Part shown: one piece after another, positions 8,493 through 17,711 of the stretch | Numbering within the stretch: position 1 is the first letter of the stretch | Layout: each line of letters starts with the position of its first letter | Origin: Streptomyces sp. 130 | Lineage (GTDB): Bacteria; Actinomycetota; Actinomycetes; Streptomycetales; Streptomycetaceae | Reading direction: 5' to 3' | Length of the DNA: 64,000 nt | Assembly (NCBI RefSeq): GCF_007096885.1 | Contig: NZ_VJNO01000002.1 | Coordinates: 310,001 to 374,000, forward strand | Program-made: the position numbers and the translations under genes | Notes under the pieces: generated by a model | Seen by the model: only the letters and a program-made list of their open reading frames with translations | Databases searched by the model: none | What the model was told of the DNA's origin: nothing

Positions 8493-8530
8493 AGACCCCC
8501 GGGGCACGCGGACGCGCGCCCCGGGGGTCT
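8493..8530 (-). terminator. Terminator after the DUF3039 gene
   Basis: A perfect 13-bp stem (agacccccggggc with gccccgggggtct) and 12-nt loop, 36 bp past the stop codon of the minus-strand gene at 8566. It insulates the importer operon from upstream transcription. Confidence 0.8.
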
Positions 8531-8565
8531 CCCGGGCCTTCAGCTCTGGGCCGTACCGGTGGCCG

Positions 8566-8853
8566 CTACTTCTTGTCCTTGCCGCCCTTGCCCTTGTCGC
8601 CGCCGGCGCCCATGGACTCGTAGATCTCCTTGCACATCGGGCAGACCGGGTACTTCTTGGGGTCGCGCCCCGGTACCCAGACCTTGCCGCACAGTGCGAC
8701 CACGGGGGTGCCCTCCAGGGCGCTCGCCATGATCTTGTCCTTCTGGACGTAATGGGCGTAGCGCTCGTGGTCGCCGTCGCCGTTCGACACCTGCGGCGTC
8801 GGCTCCACGAGGGTTCCGGTACCTGCCCCGCGCTCGGGCTCAAGAGTGCTCAT
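8566..8853 (-). CDS. DUF3039 family small zinc-ribbon-like protein
   Basis: A 95-residue actinobacterial conserved protein. The core reads HYVQKDKIMASALEGTPVVALCGKVWVPGRDPKKYPVCPMCKEIYE in pieces: an LCGKVW segment and a VCPMC pair supply Cys ligands that look metal-binding. A lysine-rich tail (GGDKGKGGKDKK) follows. The start is ATG 8853 (MSTLEPERGAG). The function is unknown. It is a separate transcription unit between yqgE and the importer, with its own terminator. Confidence 0.85.
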   Translation of the reverse strand: MSTLEPERGAGTGTLVEPTPQVSNGDGDHERYAHYVQKDKIMASALEGTPVVALCGKVWVPGRDPKKYPVCPMCKEIYESMGAGGDKGKGGKDKK

Positions 8854-8882
8854 AACCGCCAAGCGTACTGAAGAACGGGACA

Positions 8883-9443
8883 TCAGTTCAGCGAAGGGTC
8901 GTCCGGATACGTGGCGATCATGGCCAGTTCGCTGCGCTGCCGCCGCAGGACCGCACGCCACAGGCCCTCCGGGCGCGGCGAGGACACGTCACCGGGCTCC
9001 GATTCCACCACGTACCAGGCGCCCTCGGACAGCTCGCGCTCCAGCTGTCCGGGCCCCCAACCCGCGTACCCCGCGAAGATCCGCAGCGAGCCCACGGCCG
9101 CCGCCAGCAGCTCGGGCGGTGCCTCCAGGTCGACCAGGCCGATCGCCCCGTACACCCGGCGCCAGCCGAGGGGGCCCTCGCCGCCCGGGATCACCGCGAC
9201 CCCGAGGGCGGAGTCCAGCGAGACCGGTCCGCCCTGGAAGACGACCTCCGGCTCACCGGTCAGCCCGGCCCAGGGCGCCAGGATGTCCACGACGCCCACC
9301 GGGGTGGGCCGGTTGAGGACCACGCCGAGGGAGCCCTCCTCGTCGTGGTCGAGGAGCAGCACGACCGCACGGTCGAAGTTCGGGTCCGCCAGGGCGGGCG
9401 CGGCCACGAGCAGCCGCCCTGTGAGCGAGGACACCTCGGTCAT
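8883..9443 (-). CDS. YqgE/AlgH family protein (DUF179)
   Basis: A 186-residue protein of the widespread YqgE/AlgH family, biochemical role unknown. Diagnostic segments are SLTGRLLVAAPALADPNFDR at the N-terminus, VVLLLDHDEEGSLGVVLNRP, VFQGGPV near residue 70, and FAGYAGWGPGQLE near residue 130, where the chain ends its typical fold. The start is ATG 9443 (MTEVSS). It is transcribed away from murA, with the two starts about 275 bp apart. Confidence 0.9.
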   Translation of the reverse strand: MTEVSSLTGRLLVAAPALADPNFDRAVVLLLDHDEEGSLGVVLNRPTPVGVVDILAPWAGLTGEPEVVFQGGPVSLDSALGVAVIPGGEGPLGWRRVYGAIGLVDLEAPPELLAAAVGSLRIFAGYAGWGPGQLERELSEGAWYVVESEPGDVSSPRPEGLWRAVLRRQRSELAMIATYPDDPSLN

Positions 9444-9718
9444 GGCAGAAATGATCCCGCATCTCCGGCCGCGGCGGGGGCCAAGTGACGTGCTCGTCGC
9501 GCTCGGTGCCCGAGCGCAGCTCAGGGCGCACGGGTGCACGCGGAGCGCACGGCCGGACCGCCGATCCGGACGGTGACCCTCCGCAAGTCCCGTACAGCAG
9601 AGTGTGTTGTGGCGGATTCATGACGTTCGTACACCACCCGTTCCCCTACGGAACGGGGGTGCGGGGCCATTACCCTTTCGTTTGGCCCCCTGCCCGACCA
9701 CTCCGGAACGCGAGATTC
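9444..9718. other. Divergent yqgE-murA promoter region
   Basis: A 275-bp divergent spacer that must carry promoters for both genes. A perfect 8-bp hairpin (cccgttcc, loop cctac, ggaacggg) lies at 9637-9657 in what would be the murA leader. A TACCCT hexamer at about 9671 could be a -10 box, but I see no matching -35. The murA ribosome-binding site is weak (ggaacgcgag). Confidence 0.45.
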
Positions 9719-11059
9719 ATGACCGGCACAGACGATGTCCTGCTTGTCCACGGCGGAACCCCGCTGGAGGGCGAGATCCGCGTCCGAGGCGCCAAGAACC
9801 TGGTGCCCAAGGCGATGGTCGCCGCGCTGCTCGGCAGCGGGCCCAGCCGGCTGCGCAACGTGCCCGACATCCGTGACGTACGCGTGGTGCGCGGGCTGCT
9901 CCAGCTGCACGGGGTGACCGTCCGCCCCGGCGAGGAGCCGGGCGAGCTGGTCCTGGACCCCACGCACGTCGAGAGCGCCAACGTCGCCGACATCGACGCC
10001 CACGCGGGCTCCTCGCGCATCCCGATCCTGTTCTGCGGGCCGCTGCTGCACCGCCTGGGCCACGCGTTCATCCCGGGGCTCGGCGGCTGCGACATCGGCG
10101 GCCGGCCGATCGACTTCCACTTCGACGTGCTGCGCCGGTTCGGCGCGACGATCGAGAAGCGGGCGGACGGGCAGTACCTGGAGGCCCCGCAGCGGCTGCG
10201 CGGCACCAAGATCCGGCTGCCGTACCCCTCGGTGGGCTCCACCGAGCAGGTGCTGCTGACCGCGGTGCTCGCCGAGGGCGTCACGGAGCTGTCCAACGCG
10301 GCCGTGGAGCCGGAGATCGAGGACCTGATCTGCGTCCTGCAGAAGATGGGCGCGATCATCTCGATGGACACCGACCGGACCATCCGGATCACCGGTGTGG
10401 ACCGCCTCGACGGCTACACCCACCGCGCCATCCCGGACCGCCTGGAGGCCGCGTCCTGGGCGTCCGCCGCGCTGGCGACCGAGGGGAACATCTACGTCCG
10501 GGGCGCCCAGCAGCGCTCGATGATGACGTTCCTGAACACCTACCGCAAGGTGGGCGGCGCCTTCGAGATCGACGACGAGGGCATCCGCTTCTGGCACCCG
10601 GGCGGCGCGCTCAACGCCATCGCGCTGGAGACGGACGTGCACCCCGGATTCCAGACGGACTGGCAGCAGCCGCTGGTGGTCGCGCTGACGCAGGCCGCGG
10701 GCCTGTCCATCGTCCACGAGACGGTGTACGAGTCCCGGCTCGGCTTCACCTCCGCGCTCAACCAGATGGGCGCGCACATCCAGCTCTACCGGGAGTGCCT
10801 GGGCGGCTCGGACTGCCGCTTCGGGCAGCGCAACTTCCTGCACTCCGCGGTCGTGTCGGGCCCCACGAAGCTCCAGGGCGCGGACCTGGTCATCCCGGAC
10901 CTGCGCGGCGGCTTCTCGTACCTGATCGCCGCTCTGGCGGCCCAGGGCACCTCCCGGGTGCACGGCATCGACCTGATCAACCGGGGCTACGAGAACTTCA
11001 TGGACAAGCTGGAGAAGCTGGGCGCGAAGGTGGAGCTGCCGGGCGGCTCGCTGGTCTGA
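9719..11059 (+). CDS. murA: UDP-N-acetylglucosamine 1-carboxyvinyltransferase
   Basis: A 446-residue cytoplasmic enzyme catalysing the first committed step of peptidoglycan synthesis, transfer of enolpyruvate from PEP to UDP-GlcNAc. Landmarks are RVRGAKNLVPKAMVAALLG at the N-terminus, the substrate-binding GSTEQVL region near residue 180, and a C-terminal GIDLINRGYENFMDKLEKLG segment. The active-site loop GGCDIGGRP carries the nucleophilic/PEP-reactive Cys (Cys124), not the Asp found in mycobacterial MurA. The length is about 25 residues above E. coli MurA. The start is ATG 9719; longer upstream frames have no ribosome-binding site. It converges on hupA through a shared terminator. Confidence 0.93.
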   Translation: MTGTDDVLLVHGGTPLEGEIRVRGAKNLVPKAMVAALLGSGPSRLRNVPDIRDVRVVRGLLQLHGVTVRPGEEPGELVLDPTHVESANVADIDAHAGSSRIPILFCGPLLHRLGHAFIPGLGGCDIGGRPIDFHFDVLRRFGATIEKRADGQYLEAPQRLRGTKIRLPYPSVGSTEQVLLTAVLAEGVTELSNAAVEPEIEDLICVLQKMGAIISMDTDRTIRITGVDRLDGYTHRAIPDRLEAASWASAALATEGNIYVRGAQQRSMMTFLNTYRKVGGAFEIDDEGIRFWHPGGALNAIALETDVHPGFQTDWQQPLVVALTQAAGLSIVHETVYESRLGFTSALNQMGAHIQLYRECLGGSDCRFGQRNFLHSAVVSGPTKLQGADLVIPDLRGGFSYLIAALAAQGTSRVHGIDLINRGYENFMDKLEKLGAKVELPGGSLV

Positions 11060-11083
11060 GCGGCCGCTGGAGGGCCGAATGCC

Positions 11084-11121
11084 GAAGGGCGGCCACCCCG
11101 GGTGCGGGGTGGCCGCCCTTC
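11084..11121. terminator. Bidirectional terminator between murA and hupA
   Basis: A perfect 16-bp stem (gaagggcggccacccc with ggggtggccgcccttc) and 6-nt loop, between the convergent stop codons at 11059 and 11138. It can serve both strands. Confidence 0.9.
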
Positions 11122-11137
11122 GTCGTGCCCAGGGGTC

Positions 11138-11419
11138 TTACTTGCCCTTGGCGGCTTCCTTGAGCTTGGAGCCCGCGGAGACCTTCACGCTGTAGCCGGC
11201 CGGGATGTTGATCGGGTCGCCGGTCTGCGGGTTACGAGCGGTGCGAGCGGCACGGTGGGTGCGCTCGAAGGTCAGGAAACCGGGGATGGTGACCTTCTCG
11301 TCGCCCTTGGCGACGACCTCACCGACGGTCTCGGCGAGAGCGGCCAGCACGGCGTCGGCGTCCTTGCGGGTCACCTCGGCACGGTCGGCCAGGGCGGCCA
11401 CCAGCTCACTGCGGTTCAT
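11138..11419 (-). CDS. hupA: DNA-binding protein HU
   Basis: A 93-residue histone-like nucleoid protein that bends DNA as a dimer. It has the full HU fold: MNRSELVAALADRAEVTRKDADAV at the N-terminus (in pieces), a helical dimer core, the GDEKVTIPGFLTFE strand, the DNA-binding arm with ARTARNPQTGDPINIP, and the KVSAGSKLKE end. It lacks the long Lys/Ala-rich tail of the second Streptomyces HU paralogue (HupS), so it is the short HupA type. A GGGAG ribosome-binding site precedes ATG 11419. Confidence 0.95.
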   Translation of the reverse strand: MNRSELVAALADRAEVTRKDADAVLAALAETVGEVVAKGDEKVTIPGFLTFERTHRAARTARNPQTGDPINIPAGYSVKVSAGSKLKEAAKGK

Positions 11420-11772
11420 TTTGTTACTCCCGTGTTCTTCTTGCCTGTGAGGCGTGAGATCGAAGCCGATGCTGCCAGGGCCCTCGGACAGTCCCCTAAG
11501 CCGGGTCCGCCCTTGAGAGGGTCCGGTAGACCTCGCGCCCTGTGGGGTCTCCCCTGGACGTAGTCCTTGAGGAAGCATCCTGCCCCCACCTGCGGCGGGA
11601 AAGCCAATCCGGCACCCTCCGGGAGCCGCGCGAACAGCACCACCGCCTCGTCGTGGTGACGTCCCGTCGACTACCCCAGAGCCGTCCGCGAGGGGTGCGG
11701 GGCTCTGCGGGACGCGTCGCCCGCCCACCCTAAAGGGGCGTTTGGGGCGCCGCGACCCGCGACGCGCCGTAG
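11420..11772. other. hupA upstream region with structured leader and malic-enzyme terminator
   Basis: About 350 bp between the malic-enzyme stop and hupA. It should contain the hupA promoter, but no confident hexamers are seen. A possible malic-enzyme terminator lies at 11677-11707. The 240 bp nearest hupA can form several stems on the minus strand. One is an imperfect hairpin at about 11520-11560, where GTCC-AGGGGAGACC pairs with GGTCT-CCGGAC. The codon pattern of the open frame ending at the hupA ATG is not coding-like. Confidence 0.4.
11677..11707 (-). terminator. Possible terminator after the malic enzyme gene
   Basis: An outer 7-bp stem (cagagcc/ggctctg) with inner ccgc/gcgg pairing, 66 bp past the malic-enzyme stop on the minus strand. 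It is weaker than the other terminators in the window. Confidence 0.45.
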
Positions 11773-13206
11773 TCAGACCGACGTGGGCGCCGTCACAGTG
11801 GCTCCGGCGGCCCGCGCGGCGTCCCGGACGGCGCCGGCGACCGCACCGGCGACCTTGTCGTTGAAGACCGACGGGATGATGTAGTTCGCGTTCACCTCGT
11901 CCTCGGCGACCACGCCGGCCAGGGCGCGCGCGGCGGCGAGCATCATGTCCGTGTTGACCGTGCGGGACTGGGCGTCGAGCAGGCCCCGGAAGACGCCGGG
12001 GAAGACCAGCACGTTGTTGATCTGGTTCGGGAAGTCCGAGCGGCCGGTGGCCACGACGGCGGCGGTGCGGCGGGCGATCGCCGGGTCCACCTCCGGGTCC
12101 GGATTCGCGAGCGCGAACACGATCGCGCCGTCCGCCATGGCCGCCACGTCGTCCCCGTCCAGCACGTTGGGGGCGGAGACGCCGATGAAGACGTCGGCGC
12201 CGACCACGGCCTCCTTGAGGGTGCCGGTGATGTTCTCCGGGTTGGTGTTGTCGGCGATCCAGCACAGCGGCGAGTCCGGGTCGGCGGACCGCAGGTCCTC
12301 GCGGCCGGAGTGCACCACGCCGTGGATGTCGGCGACGACGGCGTGCTTGACGCCCGCGGCGATGAGGAGCTTCAGGATGGCCGTACCGGCGGCTCCGGCG
12401 CCGGACATGACGACCCGCACGTCCCCGATCGCCTTGCCCACCACGCGCAGCGCGTTGGTCAGCGAGGCCAGGACGACGATCGCCGTGCCGTGCTGGTCGT
12501 CGTGGAAGACGGGGATGTCCAGGGCCTCGCGCAGCCGGGCCTCGATCTCGAAGCAGCGCGGCGCGGAGATGTCCTCCAGGTTGATCCCCGCGAAGCCGGG
12601 CGCGATGGCCTTGACGATCTCGACGATGGCGTCGGTGTCCTGGGTGTCCAGGCAGATCGGCCACGCGTCGATGCCGGCGAAGCGCTTGAAGAGGGCCGCC
12701 TTGCCCTCCATGACGGGCAGCGCGGCCTTCGGGCCGATGTTGCCGAGGCCGAGCACCGCGGAGCCGTCCGTCACGACTGCGACGGAGTTGCGCTTGATGG
12801 TGAGGCGGCGGGCGTCCTCGGGGTTCTCGGCGATCGCCATGCAGACCCGGGCCACGCCGGGGGTGTAGATCATCGAGAGGTCGTCGCGGTTGCGGATGGG
12901 GTGCTTGGACGCCATCTCGATCTTGCCGCCGAGGTGCATGAGGAACGTACGGTCGGAGACCTTGCCGAGCACGACGCCCTCGATGCCGCGCAGCCCCTCG
13001 ACGATCTCGTCGGCGTGCGCGGTGGAGGAGGCGGCGATCGTGACGTCGATCCGCAGCTTTTCGTGGCCGGAGGCGGTCACGTCGAGGCCGGTGACCGAAC
13101 CGCCGGAGGACTCCACGGCCGTGGTGAGCTGGGAGACCGCGGTGCCGCTCGCGGGCACCTCCAGCCTGACCGTCATCGAGTACGAGACGCTGGGCGCCGT
13201 TGCCAT
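11773..13206 (-). CDS. NAD(P)-dependent malic enzyme with N-terminal ACT domain
   Basis: A 477-residue enzyme that decarboxylates malate oxidatively to pyruvate. Residues 1-85 look like an ACT-type ligand-binding domain (MTVRLEVPASGTAVSQL). The malic N-terminal domain follows, with SMIYTPGVARVC and VTDGSAVLGLGNIGPKAALP near residues 120-165. The NAD-binding domain has VVMSGAGAAGTAI near residue 270 and the conserved FALANPDPE and SDFPNQINN segments. The length and layout match the short bacterial malic enzymes. I choose ATG 13206 because AAGGA lies 8 nt upstream; an ATG ten codons earlier has no such site. Confidence 0.92.
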   Translation of the reverse strand: MATAPSVSYSMTVRLEVPASGTAVSQLTTAVESSGGSVTGLDVTASGHEKLRIDVTIAASSTAHADEIVEGLRGIEGVVLGKVSDRTFLMHLGGKIEMASKHPIRNRDDLSMIYTPGVARVCMAIAENPEDARRLTIKRNSVAVVTDGSAVLGLGNIGPKAALPVMEGKAALFKRFAGIDAWPICLDTQDTDAIVEIVKAIAPGFAGINLEDISAPRCFEIEARLREALDIPVFHDDQHGTAIVVLASLTNALRVVGKAIGDVRVVMSGAGAAGTAILKLLIAAGVKHAVVADIHGVVHSGREDLRSADPDSPLCWIADNTNPENITGTLKEAVVGADVFIGVSAPNVLDGDDVAAMADGAIVFALANPDPEVDPAIARRTAAVVATGRSDFPNQINNVLVFPGVFRGLLDAQSRTVNTDMMLAAARALAGVVAEDEVNANYIIPSVFNDKVAGAVAGAVRDAARAAGATVTAPTSV

Positions 13207-13393
13207 GGCCGAGTCCTTCGCTTTCCTTAGCTTCATTGCTACGCGCGTCCGAGCTCCGAGCAGGCCCGGCAGCGGACACGCCTTCCGATATTCGCACCTA
13301 CCGACGAGTAGCCGTTAATGACTGTCGCAGCGCGGAAAGTTTTTTCCACCATACGAGAGAGGGTGGCGCAACGGAACCCCTCCCCGGGAACGC

Positions 13394-13536
13394 GAAGAGG
13401 CCCGCGCCACCGGAAGGTGACGCGGGCCTCTTCTTCAGTTGACGACACCGGCCCGCCATGCTCGCCTCGCGGCAAGTGGTCGCTCGAAGCGACTAAGGTT
13501 GGGCCCGGGGGCTTGGATCGAGCCGGTGCCACATCC
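13394..13536 (-). ncRNA. Candidate small RNA with own promoter and terminator
   Basis: About 140 nt on the minus strand, starting downstream of the sigma-R-like promoter at 13542-13568. It ends in a perfect 13-bp hairpin (gaagaggcccgcg with cgcgggcctcttc) at 13394-13433. Near its 5' end, GGCACCGGCUCG can pair with CGGGCCGGUGUC just before the terminator, closing the molecule. An internal GUCGCU-UCG-AGCGAC hairpin sits in the middle. No frame inside looks coding. I recall that an sRNA (scr2952) was reported near the equivalent S. coelicolor helicase gene, but cannot verify this. The same hairpin could also terminate the helicase gene. Confidence 0.5.
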
Positions 13537-13541
13537 AGCCT

Positions 13542-13568
13542 AACAAACCACCTGGAAAAGTGATTCCC
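13542..13568 (-). promoter_or_regulatory. Sigma-R-like promoter GGGAAT-N18-GTT
   Basis: On the minus strand GGGAAT is followed after exactly 18 nt by GTT, an exact match to the sigma-R (oxidative thiol stress) consensus as I remember it. Transcription would start near 13536 and enter the candidate sRNA. Confidence 0.5.
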
Positions 13569-13612
13569 GAAGCGCGGGTTGACCAGAATCGGCGCCCGCA
13601 CGCCCCGCTCCC

Positions 13613-15994
<2,382 letters not shown>

Positions 15995-16099
15995 CGAGGC
16001 CCCCTTCTGACGTGCATTGGGCAGCCGTCAACCTTATGCGACGGGGACCCTTCGCGCACCTGCTGGGGGCCGCCCGAACCCCACTCGTACGATGGGCGG

Positions 16100-16639
16100 A
16101 TGAACGCCCGCGCGCGTGACACTCGTCTGTCGGCCGGTTCCCTGGTGCTGCGTCCCTGGCGGCCGGGCGACCTCGGAGTGCTCCTGGACGCCTACCGCGA
16201 CCCCGCCGTCCTGGCCGGTTCGCGGGCACCGGTGGCGGACGAGGCGGCGGCCGCGCATTGGCTGCGGGCCCAGGAGGAGGGCCGGGCGACCGGGCTGCGG
16301 CACAGCTTCGCGGTGGTGGACACGGAGCTCGGGGCGGGCCCGGTGGGCAATGTCGCCCTGTCCTTCCCGGAGCCCGGCGCGCCCTCGGCGGAGGTGGGGT
16401 ACTGGACGGTCGCGCCCGCCCGGGGCCGGGGCATCGCCCCGCGCGCCCTCGAAGCGCTCTCCGGCTGGGCGTCCGAGGCGTTCGCCGACGCCGGTCTCGT
16501 ACGGCTCGAACTGCTGCACCAGGTGGACAACGCGGCGTCCTGCCGGGTCGCGGAGAAGGCCGGGTACGCGCTCACCGAGGTGCTGCCGCCGTCCCCGCCG
16601 TGGCCGCGCGAGGGCCACCGCCACACGCGCCGGCTCTAG
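16100..16639 (+). CDS. GNAT family N-acetyltransferase (RimJ/RimL type)
   Basis: A 179-residue acetyltransferase. The N-terminal LVLRPWRPGDLGVLLDAYRD and the acetyl-CoA-binding motif V-A-P-A-R-G-R-G-I-A-P-R-A-L near residue 115 fit the RimJ/RimL branch, as does the late NAASCRVAEKAGYAL segment. The substrate is unknown. The start is ATG 16100 (MNARARDTRLSAG); the ribosome-binding site is poor (gggcgg). The stop lies 2 bp before a palindromic repeat that separates it from a convergent acetyltransferase of the same subfamily. Confidence 0.88.
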   Translation: MNARARDTRLSAGSLVLRPWRPGDLGVLLDAYRDPAVLAGSRAPVADEAAAAHWLRAQEEGRATGLRHSFAVVDTELGAGPVGNVALSFPEPGAPSAEVGYWTVAPARGRGIAPRALEALSGWASEAFADAGLVRLELLHQVDNAASCRVAEKAGYALTEVLPPSPPWPREGHRHTRRL

Positions 16640-16641
16640 AG

Positions 16642-16770
16642 CTGTCCGGCGGATCTCCGTGGATCGGCCCGCGGCGTCCGGTGTATCCCCGGGTTCTCGG
16701 CTCCGCGCTGCGGGCGTGCGGCGAGCGTGCGGGCCAGGCGGCGCGGCCCCGCGAGGACCCGCCGGACAGG
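16642..16770. repeat. Palindromic repeat element, copy A
   Basis: About 130 bp filling the gap between two convergent acetyltransferase genes. The ends are inverted repeats: ctgtccggcggatctccg at the left, and at the right a segment whose reverse complement begins ctgtccggcgggtcctcg. It shares both ends and an inner gagcgtgcgggccaggcg stretch with copy B at 17390-17590. It probably also acts as a two-way terminator. Confidence 0.75.
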
Positions 16771-16773
16771 CCC

Positions 16774-17343
16774 TCAAACCGCCCCGGTCACCGGGCCGTC
16801 GTGCAGGATGCGCTGGAAGAGGTGGTGGTCGCGCCACTCACCGGCGATGTGGAGGTAGCGCGGCGCCAGGCCGAACCGCTCGAACCCGCACTTGGCGAGG
16901 ACCCGCTGGGACGCGGCGTTGTCCGGCAGAACGCTCGCCTCGATCCGGTGCAGCCGCAGCTCGTCGCGGGCCAGCTCGCAGATCCGGCGCACCGCCGCCG
17001 TCGCCAGGCCCCGGCCCGCGTGCTCCACATCCACCCAGTAGCCCAGGGAGGCGCTGCGGAACGGGCCGAGCACGATCGTGTTGAGGTCGAACGCGCCGAC
17101 CACCCGGTCCTCGGCGTCGCTCAGCACCCAGGGCATCGCACGCCCCGCGTCCCGGTCGGCGAGCAGCCCGGCCAGCCGCTCGCGCTGGGCCTCCTCGGTG
17201 TAGAAGGAATCGGGGCGCACCGGCTCCCAGGGCCGCATGTACGCCCGGCTGCGGATCAGCGCCTCGGCGCGGGAGGCGGCGTCGGCCATGGTCGCGGGGC
17301 GCAACCGTATGCCCGCGTCGAGCGGGTGGGCATCGTCGATCAT
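16774..17343 (-). CDS. GNAT family N-acetyltransferase (RimJ/RimL type)
   Basis: A 189-residue acetyltransferase. It has GIRLRPATMADAASRAEAL at the N-terminus and YWVDVEHAGRGLATAAVRRI near residue 105, containing the acetyl-CoA loop G-R-G-L-A. NAASQRVLAKCGFERFG and a C-terminal HHLFQRIL follow, typical of RimJ/RimL-like ribosomal-protein or small-molecule acetyltransferases. The acceptor is unknown. The start is ATG 17343. Copies A and B of a palindromic repeat lie on either side. Confidence 0.88.
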   Translation of the reverse strand: MIDDAHPLDAGIRLRPATMADAASRAEALIRSRAYMRPWEPVRPDSFYTEEAQRERLAGLLADRDAGRAMPWVLSDAEDRVVGAFDLNTIVLGPFRSASLGYWVDVEHAGRGLATAAVRRICELARDELRLHRIEASVLPDNAASQRVLAKCGFERFGLAPRYLHIAGEWRDHHLFQRILHDGPVTGAV

Positions 17344-17389
17344 GCCCAGCACGCTATCGCGGCCCGGATCGGCAGAAGGCCGCCGATGC

Positions 17390-17590
17390 CTGTCCGGCGG
17401 ATCTTCGTGGACCGGCCCGCGGCGTCTGGTGCACCCCCGAGACCCCACTTCTCGGCTCCGCTCGAACAGGGGAGACCCCACTTCTCGGCGTGCGCCCGGA
17501 TCGCCCTCGTACCGGACGTACAGGGGCGACGCGGGCGCACGCCGAGCGTGCGGGCCAGGCGCCGCGGGCCCGCGAAGGTCCGCCGGACGG
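17390..17590. repeat. Palindromic repeat element, copy B
   Basis: About 200 bp. The left end ctgtccggcggatcttcg and the right end (reverse complement ccgtccggcggaccttcg) form an outer inverted repeat that continues inwards for about 30 bp. An inner hairpin pairs gcgtgcgcccg with cgggcgcacgc. It has an 18-bp direct repeat (gagaccccacttctcggc at 17439 and 17472) absent from copy A. The whole segment can fold as one long nested hairpin. It resembles a non-autonomous palindromic (MITE-like) repeat; no transposase gene is nearby. Confidence 0.7.
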
Positions 17591-17711
17591 GCCCTGGACG
17601 CCGGCGTGCGCGGCGTCCGCCGCCGCCGGACGGGCCCTGGACGCCGGCGTGCGCGGCGTCCGCCGCCGCCGGACGGGCCCTAGGCGCCCGCGTGTGCGGC
17701 GTCCGCCGCCG
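17583..17711. repeat. Three tandem 43-bp repeats at the 3' end of nnaR
   Basis: A unit starting ccggacgggccctggacg recurs at 17583, 17626 and 17669, an exact 43-bp period. The third, slightly diverged copy contains the last codons and stop of nnaR (…DAAHAGA). The first two are non-coding copies of that gene end just downstream, so the 3' end of nnaR appears duplicated twice. Confidence 0.8.

Larger units (their letters stand above)
13207..13612. other. Intergenic region holding a candidate sRNA locus
   Basis: About 400 bp between the helicase stop and the malic-enzyme start. It contains a strong hairpin (13394-13433), a sigma-R-like promoter (13542-13568), and the candidate sRNA between them. 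The 190 bp closest to the malic enzyme is its promoter region and includes a run of six T at about 13341; no clear promoter hexamers were identified there. Confidence 0.5.

Noticed and set aside
11416-11643. Open frame of about 75 codons on the minus strand ending at the hupA ATG (ATGA overlap)
   Set aside because: The junction looks like translational coupling, but codons show no GC3 bias (TTA, AGA, GTA, ACA present), the content is not protein-like and it covers a stem-forming region.
16000-16099. Rifamycin-associated inverted repeat upstream of the HelD-like gene
   Set aside because: I looked for a perfect 19-bp-type dyad between the helicase and the acetyltransferase starts and saw none.
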